Source: Methanosarcinaceae archaeon | GTDB lineage: Archaea; Halobacteriota; Methanosarcinia; Methanosarcinales; Methanosarcinaceae | Assembly (NCBI GenBank): GCA_028690255.1 | Contig: JAQVBP010000061.1 | Location: 6,067-11,642, forward strand | DNA: 5,576 nucleotides | Direction: 5' to 3' | Shown here: piece after piece, positions 1-5,576 of the stretch | Position numbering within the stretch: position 1 is the first letter of the stretch | Layout: each line of letters begins with the position of its first letter | Notes under the pieces: generated by a model | Database searches by the model: none | Seen by the model: the letters and a program-made list of their open reading frames with translations, nothing else | Told to the model about the DNA's origin: nothing | Translations under genes and position numbers: made by a program

Positions 1-81
1 AACTCGGGAAGTGCAACTCGGGAAGTGCAACTCGGGAAGTGCAACTCGGGAAGTGCAACTCGGGAAGTGCAACTCGGGAAG
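1..81. repeat. 14-bp tandem direct repeat, at least 5.8 copies
   Basis: The unit AACTCGGGAAGTGC is repeated head to tail without any change at 1-14, 15-28, 29-42, 43-56 and 57-70. An 11-base partial copy follows at 71-81, after which the sequence diverges (G instead of T at 82). The array touches the first base of the window, so more copies may lie to the left. It ends 38 bases before the ATG of the first GH57 gene, where promoter or operator elements would be expected. The period is about 1.3 helical turns. There are no spacers between copies and no internal hairpin. Its function is unknown: it could be a multi-site operator or simply slippage-made repeat DNA. Confidence 0.95.
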
Positions 82-86
82 GGAAG

Positions 87-95
87 CTTTTAGTA
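87..95 (+). promoter_or_regulatory. weak candidate TATA element before the GH57 pair
   Basis: CTTTTAGTA is the most TATA-like stretch between the 14-bp repeat and the ATG at 120. Archaeal transcription usually starts about 25 bases after the middle of the box, which would fall at about 115-120, so the message would have almost no leader. That fits the lack of a purine-rich ribosome site before the ATG; the bases just upstream are a run of seven T (110-116) and GGT. The match to the archaeal consensus is poor, and the promoter could instead lie left of the window. Confidence 0.2.
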
Positions 96-119
96 CCAAA
101 TACACACAATTTTTTTGGT

Positions 120-1268
120 ATGAAAGCGGTATGTGTGTGTGGAGATGTCCACCTCCCCTATAATCCGAAATGGTACTGGCCCGCCAAAGGGACTCCCGAC
201 AGGCCGGACCTGGACCGGTACTTTGACAGGAGACAGATATTTACAAAATTCCAGACCGTGGGGAGGGGGCTGTTCAGCCTGAACAGCCTGGTGCTGGAAT
301 CCATTGAAAACGGAGGAAAGTATGCCTTCAACCTTTCAGGGCCCTTCCTTGACCAGTGCCGCTGGAACCCGGAAGTTACCGCTTCCTTCCGGGAACTTTT
401 AGCTTCGGGGGGTGTGGAATTTACAGGGAGTTGCCGCTACCGTTCCCTCAGTGCCCTTTATCCTGACCTTTCCTGGTTCCGGGAGGAAGTGAGCCAGCAG
501 GCCGCCCTGCTCCGGGAGTTTTTCGGAAAAACCCCGCCCTTTCCTCAAACCTTCGTAAACACCGAGCTTTTGCTTTCGGGTCGGGGAGGGGCCGTCCTGG
601 CCGATATGGGGTTTAAGGGCATTATTGCGGAAGGTTCACACAACCTTCTCAACGGCTACGACCCTTCCTATGTTTATGAAAACCACCTCCCTACCCTGCT
701 CAGACACATCAACCTCAGCGAAGACCTTGAGCTCCGTTTCTCGGACAGGAGCTGGAAGGGCTATCCCCTGATCCCGGAAAAGTTCGCAGACTGGATAGGC
801 AACATTGAAGGAGACGTTGTCATGATCTATTTTAATTACGCAAACCTCTGCCTGCACCACAGGAAAGAAAGCCCGATTGCGGACTTTGTCCGAAAATTAC
901 CTATGGAACTGAAAAAAAGAGGAATTGAAATGTTCACTCCCTCGGAAGCCATCTCCCGCTTCAGGCCCGAAAAACTTTCTACTCTCAGGACCGAGCAGAC
1001 AATTCGCTACGGCATGCACAACGTGCTCGGAAATAGAGCCCAGCAGCTTTACCTGCGGGAACTTGTGCGGGTGGGAGAGGAATTTAAAGAACTTTCAGGG
1101 AAAAGGGATTACACGGACTTCAGACAGATCTTCGGCTACCTTCAGCAAAGTGATATCCTTTTCTCTATGAGCTCCGGGGAAAACATCCGGGAAGGCTATG
1201 AAAAAGCCGTTAACTATTACTCGATCCTTTCCGATTTCAGGCGGGCCGTCCTGGAGGAGGGGACATGA
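120..1268 (+). CDS. GH57-family alpha-amylase-like protein, probably catalytically inactive
   Basis: This 382-residue protein belongs to glycoside hydrolase family 57 and is similar along its length to the next gene product. Aligned to that neighbour, several family positions are kept: H11 (HLP instead of HQP), the G-x-V-E motif (E100), and the expected nucleophile E149 in NTELL. The motif that should read D-Y-E-T-F-G-E-H around the acid/base Asp reads N239-Y-A-N-L-C-L-H, so the acid/base is Asn and the following Glu is Ala. The His of CYHSL is Arg (R108), and the His of the late SDH motif is Ile (I346). A retaining hydrolase without its acid/base is expected to be inactive or very weak. The frame is intact, which argues for a retained non-catalytic role such as glucan binding or partnership with the next protein. 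There is no signal peptide. ATG 120 was chosen because the MKAVCV-x4-H beginning matches the neighbour's N-terminus; an in-frame GTG at 39 lies inside the tandem repeat. It overlaps the next gene by 4 bases. Confidence 0.9.
   Translation: MKAVCVCGDVHLPYNPKWYWPAKGTPDRPDLDRYFDRRQIFTKFQTVGRGLFSLNSLVLESIENGGKYAFNLSGPFLDQCRWNPEVTASFRELLASGGVEFTGSCRYRSLSALYPDLSWFREEVSQQAALLREFFGKTPPFPQTFVNTELLLSGRGGAVLADMGFKGIIAEGSHNLLNGYDPSYVYENHLPTLLRHINLSEDLELRFSDRSWKGYPLIPEKFADWIGNIEGDVVMIYFNYANLCLHHRKESPIADFVRKLPMELKKRGIEMFTPSEAISRFRPEKLSTLRTEQTIRYGMHNVLGNRAQQLYLRELVRVGEEFKELSGKRDYTDFRQIFGYLQQSDILFSMSSGENIREGYEKAVNYYSILSDFRRAVLEEGT
1253..1262 (+). promoter_or_regulatory. Shine-Dalgarno site of the second GH57 gene
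   Basis: GGAGGAGGGG lies in the last codons of the first GH57 gene, just before the ATG at 1265. GGAGG at 1253-1257 leaves 7 bases to the start codon, a good archaeal spacing. Together with the ATGA overlap it fixes the start of the second gene and points to translational coupling. Confidence 0.75.
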
Positions 1269-2488
1269 CTTCTCTTTGCATGTACTTCCAGATGCATCAG
1301 CCCTTCAGGGTACGCCAGTTCTGGCCTGATGACAGGACAGGCTTTTTCAGGTACTTTGACGAGGAAGGAAACAGGGAAATTTTCAATAAAGTTGCCCGGA
1401 AATGTTACCGGCCTGCAAACAGGGTGCTTCTGGAAAGTCTTGAAGAACAAGGAAAAAACTTCAAGTTTTCTCTCTCGATAACAGGAACCCTCCTTGAACA
1501 ATGTGAAATCTGGGAGCCGGAACTGCTCGGGGATTTCCGGGATATGGCAAAAAGCGGGCAGGTGGAATTCCTGGACGAGACCTGCTACCATTCCCTGACC
1601 GGCCTCTTTGAAGACAAAACGGAATTTATTGAAGAGATTAAAGAGCACAGCCGGATGATGTCCGGACTTCTGGGCGTAAAACCCCGGATATTTCGGAATA
1701 CCGAACTTCTGTACAACAACAGCATAGGGGAAATCGCTGCGGAACTGGGCTACAAAGCCATACTTACCGAAGGGGCCGACCACATGCTTGGCTGGAGGTC
1801 TCCTAATTTCCTGTACAGGGCAAAGGGGTCAGGCCTCCCAATCCTCCTCCGGAACTATAAATTAAGTGATGACATAGGATACCGTTTTTCAGCCCGCTGG
1901 TGGGATGAGTACCCCCTGACCGCAGACAAATGGGTGAACTGGGTTTCGGGGATAAAGGATGATACTGTCAATATTTTCATGGACTATGAGACCTTCGGGG
2001 AACACCAGTGGAAAGAAACCGGGATCTTCGAGTTCCTGAGAAACTTACCCGAAGAAGTCCGGAAGACTTCCCTGAGTTTTGATACCCCCTCTGAAGTAAT
2101 CAAAAAATACAAGCCTGTTGCCGAACTTGACATAGGGGACTTTTCCACCGTTTCCTGGGCCGATATGGAACGGGACACAAGTGCCTGGCTGGGAAATGAT
2201 ATGCAGAGGCGCTGTTTTGAGGAAACTAAACTTCTAGAACCTTACGTAAAGCAGACGGGGGACGCGGAACTGCTGCGCATCTGGAAACATCTATTAACAT
2301 CGGACCACTATTATTACATGTGCACCAAATGGTTGGGGGACGGAGACGTCCATTCTTATTTCAGTGTGCATCCTTCACCTTTTGATGCGGCTGTTAACTT
2401 CATGGCAGTCCTGATGGACTTTAAGGCAAAGGTCTTTAAGAAGCTCAGGGAAACTTCCGAAAAACAGAGTGGGGCCATACAGGTTTGA
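1265..2488 (+). CDS. GH57 alpha-amylase / 4-alpha-glucanotransferase-type enzyme
   Basis: This 407-residue cytoplasmic GH57 protein (no signal peptide or membrane segment) has all five conserved family regions. They are HQP at 11-13; GQVEF at 98-102; RNTEL at 144-148 with the expected nucleophile E147; D-Y-E-T-F-G-E-H at 240-247 with the expected acid/base D240; and TSDHYYYM at 345-352. GH57 enzymes are retaining hydrolases or transferases of alpha-glucans on a (beta/alpha)7 barrel. The family includes alpha-amylase, 4-alpha-glucanotransferase, branching enzyme and alpha-galactosidase, so the exact reaction cannot be read from motifs alone. At about 400 residues it matches the short archaeal alpha-amylase-type members rather than the longer branching enzymes or amylopullulanases. 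It starts within the stop of the inactive paralogue (ATGA) behind a strong ribosome site. With the GH15 enzyme downstream, the best guess is breakdown or trimming of intracellular glycogen. Confidence 0.92.
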   Translation: MTSLCMYFQMHQPFRVRQFWPDDRTGFFRYFDEEGNREIFNKVARKCYRPANRVLLESLEEQGKNFKFSLSITGTLLEQCEIWEPELLGDFRDMAKSGQVEFLDETCYHSLTGLFEDKTEFIEEIKEHSRMMSGLLGVKPRIFRNTELLYNNSIGEIAAELGYKAILTEGADHMLGWRSPNFLYRAKGSGLPILLRNYKLSDDIGYRFSARWWDEYPLTADKWVNWVSGIKDDTVNIFMDYETFGEHQWKETGIFEFLRNLPEEVRKTSLSFDTPSEVIKKYKPVAELDIGDFSTVSWADMERDTSAWLGNDMQRRCFEETKLLEPYVKQTGDAELLRIWKHLLTSDHYYYMCTKWLGDGDVHSYFSVHPSPFDAAVNFMAVLMDFKAKVFKKLRETSEKQSGAIQV

Positions 2489-2544
2489 TTTTGCGGGTTT
2501 CGGGAAGAGGCTGATGGTAGTTTGTCGGCCTGAACGGTTTGTAC

Positions 2545-2619
2545 CGGCACTCGAATGTATCGGCACTCGAATGTATCGGCACTCGAATGTATCGGCACTC
2601 GAATGTATCGGCACTCGAA
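2545..2619. repeat. 16-bp tandem direct repeat, 4.7 copies
   Basis: The unit CGGCACTCGAATGTAT is repeated exactly at 2545-2560, 2561-2576, 2577-2592 and 2593-2608, with an 11-base partial copy at 2609-2619. There are no spacers between copies. It ends 99 bases before the V4R start and 9 bases before the candidate TATA box, a position from which a bound protein could control transcription. Each copy contains the palindrome TCGA. A related ACTCGAA occurs alone at 2689-2695, and ATCGGCA directly precedes the V4R ATG (2712-2718). Function is unknown. Confidence 0.95.
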
Positions 2620-2628
2620 AACGGATTG

Positions 2629-2636
2629 AAATATAA
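2629..2636 (+). promoter_or_regulatory. candidate TATA box of the V4R-GH15 operon
   Basis: AAATATAA is a good archaeal TATA-like element in an otherwise G/C-rich stretch, with purine-rich GGATTGA just before it where a BRE would lie. Transcription would be expected to start near 2657-2662, giving a leader of about 60 bases that begins at the G-rich block. The call rests on sequence resemblance and position only. Confidence 0.4.
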
Positions 2637-2657
2637 GCTGGGGATTCGAAAGTAACC

Positions 2658-2680
2658 GGGGTCCGGGGGAGACGGGAGGG
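2658..2680 (+). other. G-quadruplex-type motif in the V4R leader
   Basis: Four G runs occur at 2658-2661, 2665-2669, 2674-2676 and 2678-2680, separated by loops of 3 (TCC), 4 (AGAC) and 1 (A) bases. This meets the usual pattern of four runs of at least three G with loops of 1-7. It sits between the candidate TATA box and the ribosome site on the coding strand, so it could fold in DNA near the start point or in the mRNA leader. A competing weak hairpin is possible (GGGTCC 2659-2664 with GGAACCC 2679-2685, one bulge). Folding is inferred. Confidence 0.5.
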
Positions 2681-2703
2681 AACCCTGTACTCGAAAAGAA
2701 AAA

Positions 2704-2708
2704 GGAGA
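2704..2708 (+). promoter_or_regulatory. Shine-Dalgarno site of the V4R gene
   Basis: GGAGA lies 10 bases before the ATG at 2719, within a purine-rich tract. The spacing is slightly long but acceptable. A second in-frame ATG at 2737 has only a weak AGGA upstream, so 2719 is preferred. Confidence 0.55.
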
Positions 2709-2718
2709 GAAATCGGCA

Positions 2719-3528
2719 ATGGTTCAGGACTTATGCATGTTTGCGGGCTGGGACGAAGCTACGGAAATCGTATGGTTCAAGATACACTACCCCGCAGGAA
2801 AAGGGAATCTGGCTTCTATTTTGAATTTTCTGGAAGAACGCGATGTGGAAATAAAGATAGGGCATATAGACAACACCGAATCCGAAGACGTGGGTTACTA
2901 TTCCATTTTTACCCGGATAAAAAAAGACGTGGACCTGGAAAAATTTACGCAGGAGCTGAAAGCCCTCGGCCCCGTTAAAGATATCGAGTACGGAATTTCC
3001 AAATACAATATGATTTATTCCGTGGATTTCCCCATGAATGTGATAGGGGTCAGGGCAATCATCGCAAGGGCGAAAACCCTTGTTGACATAATCAAGACCT
3101 TTTACGAAAACGCCCCTCATGCGGAAGGCCTGCTTATCCAGTCCGGCCTGAAAGGGGGCATCGAGGCCGCAAAATATTTCGAAAATATCATGTCCCTGGA
3201 CATGAATAACGCCGGAGACATGATTTCCGAACTTTTCTTTGCTATTGGCTGGGGACGGCTGGACATTGAATGTGACTGCGAGACCATGATCGGAAGGGTA
3301 ATTGTGAGGGACTCTTTTATCGCCGACGTCTGGGGGGATACCGAGCAGCCGATCTGCGCCTTCATAAGCGGCTATCTTGCAGGCTATTTTACCCAGGTGA
3401 CAGGAAGACCCATCCAGGTGCGAGAGGTCAGATGTAAGGCCACAGGGCACGAGGTCTGTGAACACGTTATTTCTCCTGCCCCCGAAACCATGAAACTCGA
3501 ACACCTGATGAGAGGGGAAAGGTCTTGA
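2719..3528 (+). CDS. ACT-like/V4R domain protein, putative small-molecule sensor
   Basis: This is a 269-residue soluble protein. Residues about 15-92 look like an ACT-type regulatory fold: a first strand (EIVWFKIHYP), a glycine-containing turn and helix (GKGNLASILNFLEERD), then two strands, a helix and a final strand. About 135-252 form a V4R (4-vinyl reductase) domain, seen from GLLIQSGLKGG, the block C213-x5-GYLAGYF-x3-TGRP, E236, and the closing C239-x7-C247. The V4R fold is known from archaeal stand-alone proteins, bacterial regulators of aromatic degradation, BchJ and TRAPP subunits. It generally binds small or hydrophobic ligands, and its conserved cysteines may bind metal. No helix-turn-helix, catalytic motif or membrane segment is visible, so a direct transcription-factor role is not supported. 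The stop codon overlaps the TTG start of the GH15 gene. I infer a sensor or effector-binding partner in alpha-glucan metabolism. The V4R call is firm; the ACT-like call is based on secondary-structure pattern; the ligand is unknown. Confidence 0.85.
   Translation: MVQDLCMFAGWDEATEIVWFKIHYPAGKGNLASILNFLEERDVEIKIGHIDNTESEDVGYYSIFTRIKKDVDLEKFTQELKALGPVKDIEYGISKYNMIYSVDFPMNVIGVRAIIARAKTLVDIIKTFYENAPHAEGLLIQSGLKGGIEAAKYFENIMSLDMNNAGDMISELFFAIGWGRLDIECDCETMIGRVIVRDSFIADVWGDTEQPICAFISGYLAGYFTQVTGRPIQVREVRCKATGHEVCEHVISPAPETMKLEHLMRGERS
3512..3527 (+). promoter_or_regulatory. ribosome site and TTG start of the GH15 gene
   Basis: GAGGGG (3512-3517) lies 7 bases before TTG at 3525-3527, inside the end of the V4R gene. 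TTG is chosen because its ribosome site and spacing are good, it forms a TTGA overlap with the V4R stop (3526-3528), and the next in-frame candidates (GTG 3543, then an ATG further in) would cut into the N-terminal domain. A rare start with overlap suggests coupled and perhaps limited translation. Confidence 0.6.
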
Positions 3529-5531
3529 TCAAGCAGCCGAATGTGATCCTCGGAAACGCCGAACTCCTGGTAACCATGGGCAGGAAAGGGGAGATCTTCG
3601 GGTTTTTTTATCCCAGAAGAGACCACGCCCAGCATGTCGAAGAGTCCCTTGCCTGCATCCATACCGGGGAAAAGCTCCTCTGGACAAACAGCAACGACTG
3701 GAGTGCCACCCAGAACTATATCGAGGACTCCAACATCGTGTCCACGAAACTCTACCATGATTCCGGAATACGGATTTCCATTATAGACATGGTACACCCC
3801 GAAGTGCCCGTGTTGATCCGCAGGTTCAAAATCCAGTCCCGGAACGAGCTCTCCGGCAAGTTCTATTACTATTCAAACTTCAATGTGGGGGAAACTTCAA
3901 AGAAGAATTCGGGTTTCTGCGACACCGAAGAAGGCCTGATTGCGCAGTACTGGCAGGAGTATTATCTCGGGCTCTATACAATCCCCGAATTTACGGAATG
4001 GCAGATCGGCAAGGCAATGGACACTATCTGGTGGACAAATTCCAAGTACGACATGGAAGACGGAGAACTCCAGAAAAACAAGGAAGACATAGGCAATATC
4101 AACAACGCAGCCGGCTGGGACCTGAAACTGAAACCCGGGGATTCGAAAGAGTTTATCGTCTTTCTCGGGGCTGCCTCCACCCGTCCTCGTCTCTACAAGC
4201 GGATGAGGGAACTATCTAAACAGTCTCTTGATTTTGTTTTTGAAAAAGCAAGAGAATACTGGGTCATGTGGCTTTCCAAGAAAAAGGTCCTGAAGATGCC
4301 GGGGCTGGAAGCCCACAGCAACCTGCGCCAGGAACTTTTCACTTCTTACAACCGCGCCCTTCTGAACCTCTACCTCTTAAACGACCACAAACACGGCTCC
4401 TTTATTGCGGCCCCCGAGTTTGACTCGAACTTCGAGAAATGCGGAGGCTACGGCTTTTGCTGGAATCGGGACTCTTCCGAGCTTGTACTCGCCCTCAAAC
4501 ATTCGGGCTACCCCGAATACTGTGAAAACTTTTTCAGGTGGTGTATAAGAGCCCAGATGACGGACGGGTCCTGGTTCCAGCGTTACTGGCTCGACGGGAG
4601 CACGGCTCCTTCCTGGGGCAATTTTGATTATTCCAGCCAGATCGACGAAACGGGCTCCACCCTCTATGCAATGGACGTCTATTATCGTATCCTTGAAGGC
4701 CTGAAGAAAGTCGAGTTTCTGGAAGAAGTCTGGATTTCGGTCCTGCGGGGGGCCGAGTACCTGATGAAACGGAGCAAATCCGGGCTGCACGAGAGCTGTA
4801 TGGACCTCTGGGAAACTTATTACGGGGTTTTTACCTACACCAACGCCGCGGTCTATGCGGGGCTTATGGGGGCGGCCCACCTGGCCGAGGAAAACAAGGA
4901 AATCGGGCTTGCAAGGCGCTGGCGCAAAAGGGCCGATTTTGTGAAACAGGCAACAATCGACCGGTTCTGGCTGAAAGAAGGGTATTTTGCAAAAGGGGTT
5001 CTCAACGACAGGCTTGACAAAACCGTTGACGCAAGCATCCTCGGAGCCTATATCCCTTTCGGGATGCTCTCTCCGAAAGTGCCTCTGGAAAGGGACATGA
5101 TCATGTTCACCATCGATAATATCCAGAAAACATTATCCTGCCCCGTAAACGGGCATTACGGGATCAGGCGTTACGAAAACGATAATTACATAAACGGCAA
5201 CCCCTGGGTGGTGACAACCCTCTGGCTTTCCGAGGCCATGTTCTCCCTTGCCCTCGACCTTCCCTACGGGGTCGGAGAGGATCCGTATGCAGAGATTAGA
5301 AAAAGGTTTACTGAAGAAGGGATCAATTTTCTGAAATGGACTCTTGCAGGCACTACCTGCGCGGGCCTCCTCCCCGAACAGGTGGACAAATCAACCGGGC
5401 GACCAGCCTGGGCCATTCCCCTTGGCTGGAGCTGTTCCCTGATGATTGATAACGTCCTGCTCCTGGACCAGATCTGCAGGAAAAACGAGGGGGGAGAAGT
5501 GGGTCCCTTTAAGGAAATGGAAAATCCGTAA
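3525..5531 (+). CDS. GH15 glucoamylase-type alpha-glucosidase
   Basis: This 668-residue protein has the two-part layout of prokaryotic GH15 enzymes: an N-terminal beta-sandwich (about 1-230), a linker helix region, and a catalytic (alpha/alpha)6 barrel (about 260-655). GH15 enzymes invert the anomeric centre and release glucose from non-reducing ends of alpha-glucans. Visible signatures are GGYGFCWNRD at 307-316 (substrate pocket), DLWE at 427-430 with E430 as likely general acid, RRY-x6-NGNPWVVTTLWL at 548-567, and LLPEQVD at 615-621 with E618 as likely general base, followed by GWSCSLMI. Both catalytic Glu are present, so it should be active. There is no signal peptide, so it likely acts inside the cell, probably on glycogen or on oligosaccharides made by the GH57 enzyme. 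Family relatives include glucodextranases and archaeal trehalases, so substrate is uncertain. It begins with TTG overlapping the V4R stop. Its last codons fall in a 29-bp direct repeat. Confidence 0.92.
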   Translation: MIKQPNVILGNAELLVTMGRKGEIFGFFYPRRDHAQHVEESLACIHTGEKLLWTNSNDWSATQNYIEDSNIVSTKLYHDSGIRISIIDMVHPEVPVLIRRFKIQSRNELSGKFYYYSNFNVGETSKKNSGFCDTEEGLIAQYWQEYYLGLYTIPEFTEWQIGKAMDTIWWTNSKYDMEDGELQKNKEDIGNINNAAGWDLKLKPGDSKEFIVFLGAASTRPRLYKRMRELSKQSLDFVFEKAREYWVMWLSKKKVLKMPGLEAHSNLRQELFTSYNRALLNLYLLNDHKHGSFIAAPEFDSNFEKCGGYGFCWNRDSSELVLALKHSGYPEYCENFFRWCIRAQMTDGSWFQRYWLDGSTAPSWGNFDYSSQIDETGSTLYAMDVYYRILEGLKKVEFLEEVWISVLRGAEYLMKRSKSGLHESCMDLWETYYGVFTYTNAAVYAGLMGAAHLAEENKEIGLARRWRKRADFVKQATIDRFWLKEGYFAKGVLNDRLDKTVDASILGAYIPFGMLSPKVPLERDMIMFTIDNIQKTLSCPVNGHYGIRRYENDNYINGNPWVVTTLWLSEAMFSLALDLPYGVGEDPYAEIRKRFTEEGINFLKWTLAGTTCAGLLPEQVDKSTGRPAWAIPLGWSCSLMIDNVLLLDQICRKNEGGEVGPFKEMENP

Positions 5532-5576
5532 AAATAAAAAAGAAAAAGGGAAATCCGTAAAAATAAAAAAGAAAAA
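5522..5576. repeat. 29-bp A-rich direct repeat, 1.9 copies at the window edge
   Basis: Copy one is 5522-5550 and copy two is 5551-5576, identical over the 26 bases visible. Each reads AAATCCGT, A5, T, A6, G, A5, then GGG in the first copy. Copy one includes the end of the GH15 gene (last codons and TAA stop at 5529-5531). The array may continue beyond the window. On the + strand it has no T-run and so is not a terminator for the GH15 gene. On the minus strand it gives repeated T tracts that could end a convergent transcript coming from the right. Confidence 0.92.

Larger units (their letters stand above)
2489..2718. other. 230-bp non-coding spacer between the GH57 pair and the V4R gene
   Basis: The spacer holds, in order, a short unassigned stretch (2489-2544), the 16-bp tandem repeat (2545-2619), a candidate TATA box (2629-2636), a G-rich block (2658-2680) and a purine-rich ribosome site (2704-2708). 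No convincing gene is present on either strand; minus-strand reading frames here are made by the repeat. No strong T-run terminator follows the GH57 stop codon (only TTTGATTTT at 2484-2491), so read-through from the GH57 pair into the V4R gene remains possible. TCGGGAAG at 2500-2507 is identical to eight bases of the 14-bp repeat unit at the left end. Confidence 0.7.

Noticed and set aside
39..119. GTG start at 39 giving a 27-residue N-terminal extension of the first GH57 protein
   Set aside because: The extension is encoded by the tandem repeat and low-complexity leader. It has no resemblance to the GH57 N-terminus, whereas the protein from ATG 120 aligns with its paralogue from the first residues.
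120..1268. Calling the first GH57 gene a pseudogene
   Set aside because: There is no frameshift or internal stop, it has nearly full family length and it is coupled to the next gene. The loss is of catalytic residues only, so it is better described as a pseudoenzyme.
2535..2546. Hairpin CGGT-TTGT-ACCG as a terminator after the GH57 pair
   Set aside because: The stem is only four base pairs and no T-run follows; archaeal termination depends mainly on T tracts.
1..2619. CRISPR array
   Set aside because: The repeats are 14 and 16 bp, head to tail with no spacers, and no cas genes are present.
2356..2719. Minus-strand reading frames over the spacer (80 and 114 residues)
   Set aside because: Three 16-bp units make 48 bases, so the repeat stays open in every frame and produces an artificial repeated peptide. 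There is no domain and the frames run into the GH57 gene.
2731..3504. Long minus-strand frame (257 residues) opposite the V4R gene
   Set aside because: It lies entirely within a well-supported V4R gene on the other strand, shows no recognisable domain, and is a shadow of that gene's codon bias.

Overview
The window looks like a piece of a methanogenic archaeal genome, most likely Methanosarcina or a close relative. The reasons are cytoplasmic GH57 and GH15 glucan hydrolases without signal peptides, a stand-alone V4R-domain protein, an A/T-rich archaeal-type promoter element, and spacers filled with short direct repeats. The genus is inferred from gene content and style only; there is no rRNA or other marker gene. 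All four genes are on the + strand and cover nearly the whole window.

Layout: 1-81 is a 14-bp tandem repeat, followed by a 38-bp leader. 120-1268 is a GH57-family protein whose catalytic acid/base Asp is replaced by Asn, so it is probably a pseudoenzyme. 1265-2488 is a second GH57 protein with all family motifs intact; it starts inside the stop of the first gene (ATGA overlap). 2489-2718 is a 230-bp spacer holding a 16-bp tandem repeat, a candidate TATA box, a G-quadruplex-type motif and a Shine-Dalgarno sequence. 2719-3528 encodes a protein with an N-terminal ACT-like region and a C-terminal V4R domain. 3525-5531 is a GH15 glucoamylase-type hydrolase starting with TTG inside the V4R stop codon (TTGA overlap). 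5522-5576 is a 29-bp A-rich direct repeat that begins inside the last codons of the GH15 gene and runs off the window.

How the genes may work together: the active GH57 enzyme would cut or rearrange internal alpha-1,4 bonds of an intracellular glycogen-like polymer, and the GH15 enzyme would release glucose from the ends. The inactive GH57 paralogue could be a binding or regulatory partner of the active one, since the two are translationally coupled. The V4R protein has no visible DNA-binding or membrane part and is coupled to the GH15 gene. It may sense a small ligand and act on the GH15 enzyme or the pathway. The genes form two translationally coupled pairs, (GH57 + GH57) and (V4R + GH15), each preceded by a short tandem repeat. 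The two repeat units share an ACTCG core, which would fit common control but may be chance.

The main points of interest are the dead/active GH57 pair, the ACT-V4R protein in a glucan cassette, and the repeat and G-rich structure of the spacers. Both ends of the window lie inside tandem repeats, so it may be a complete contig broken at repeats.
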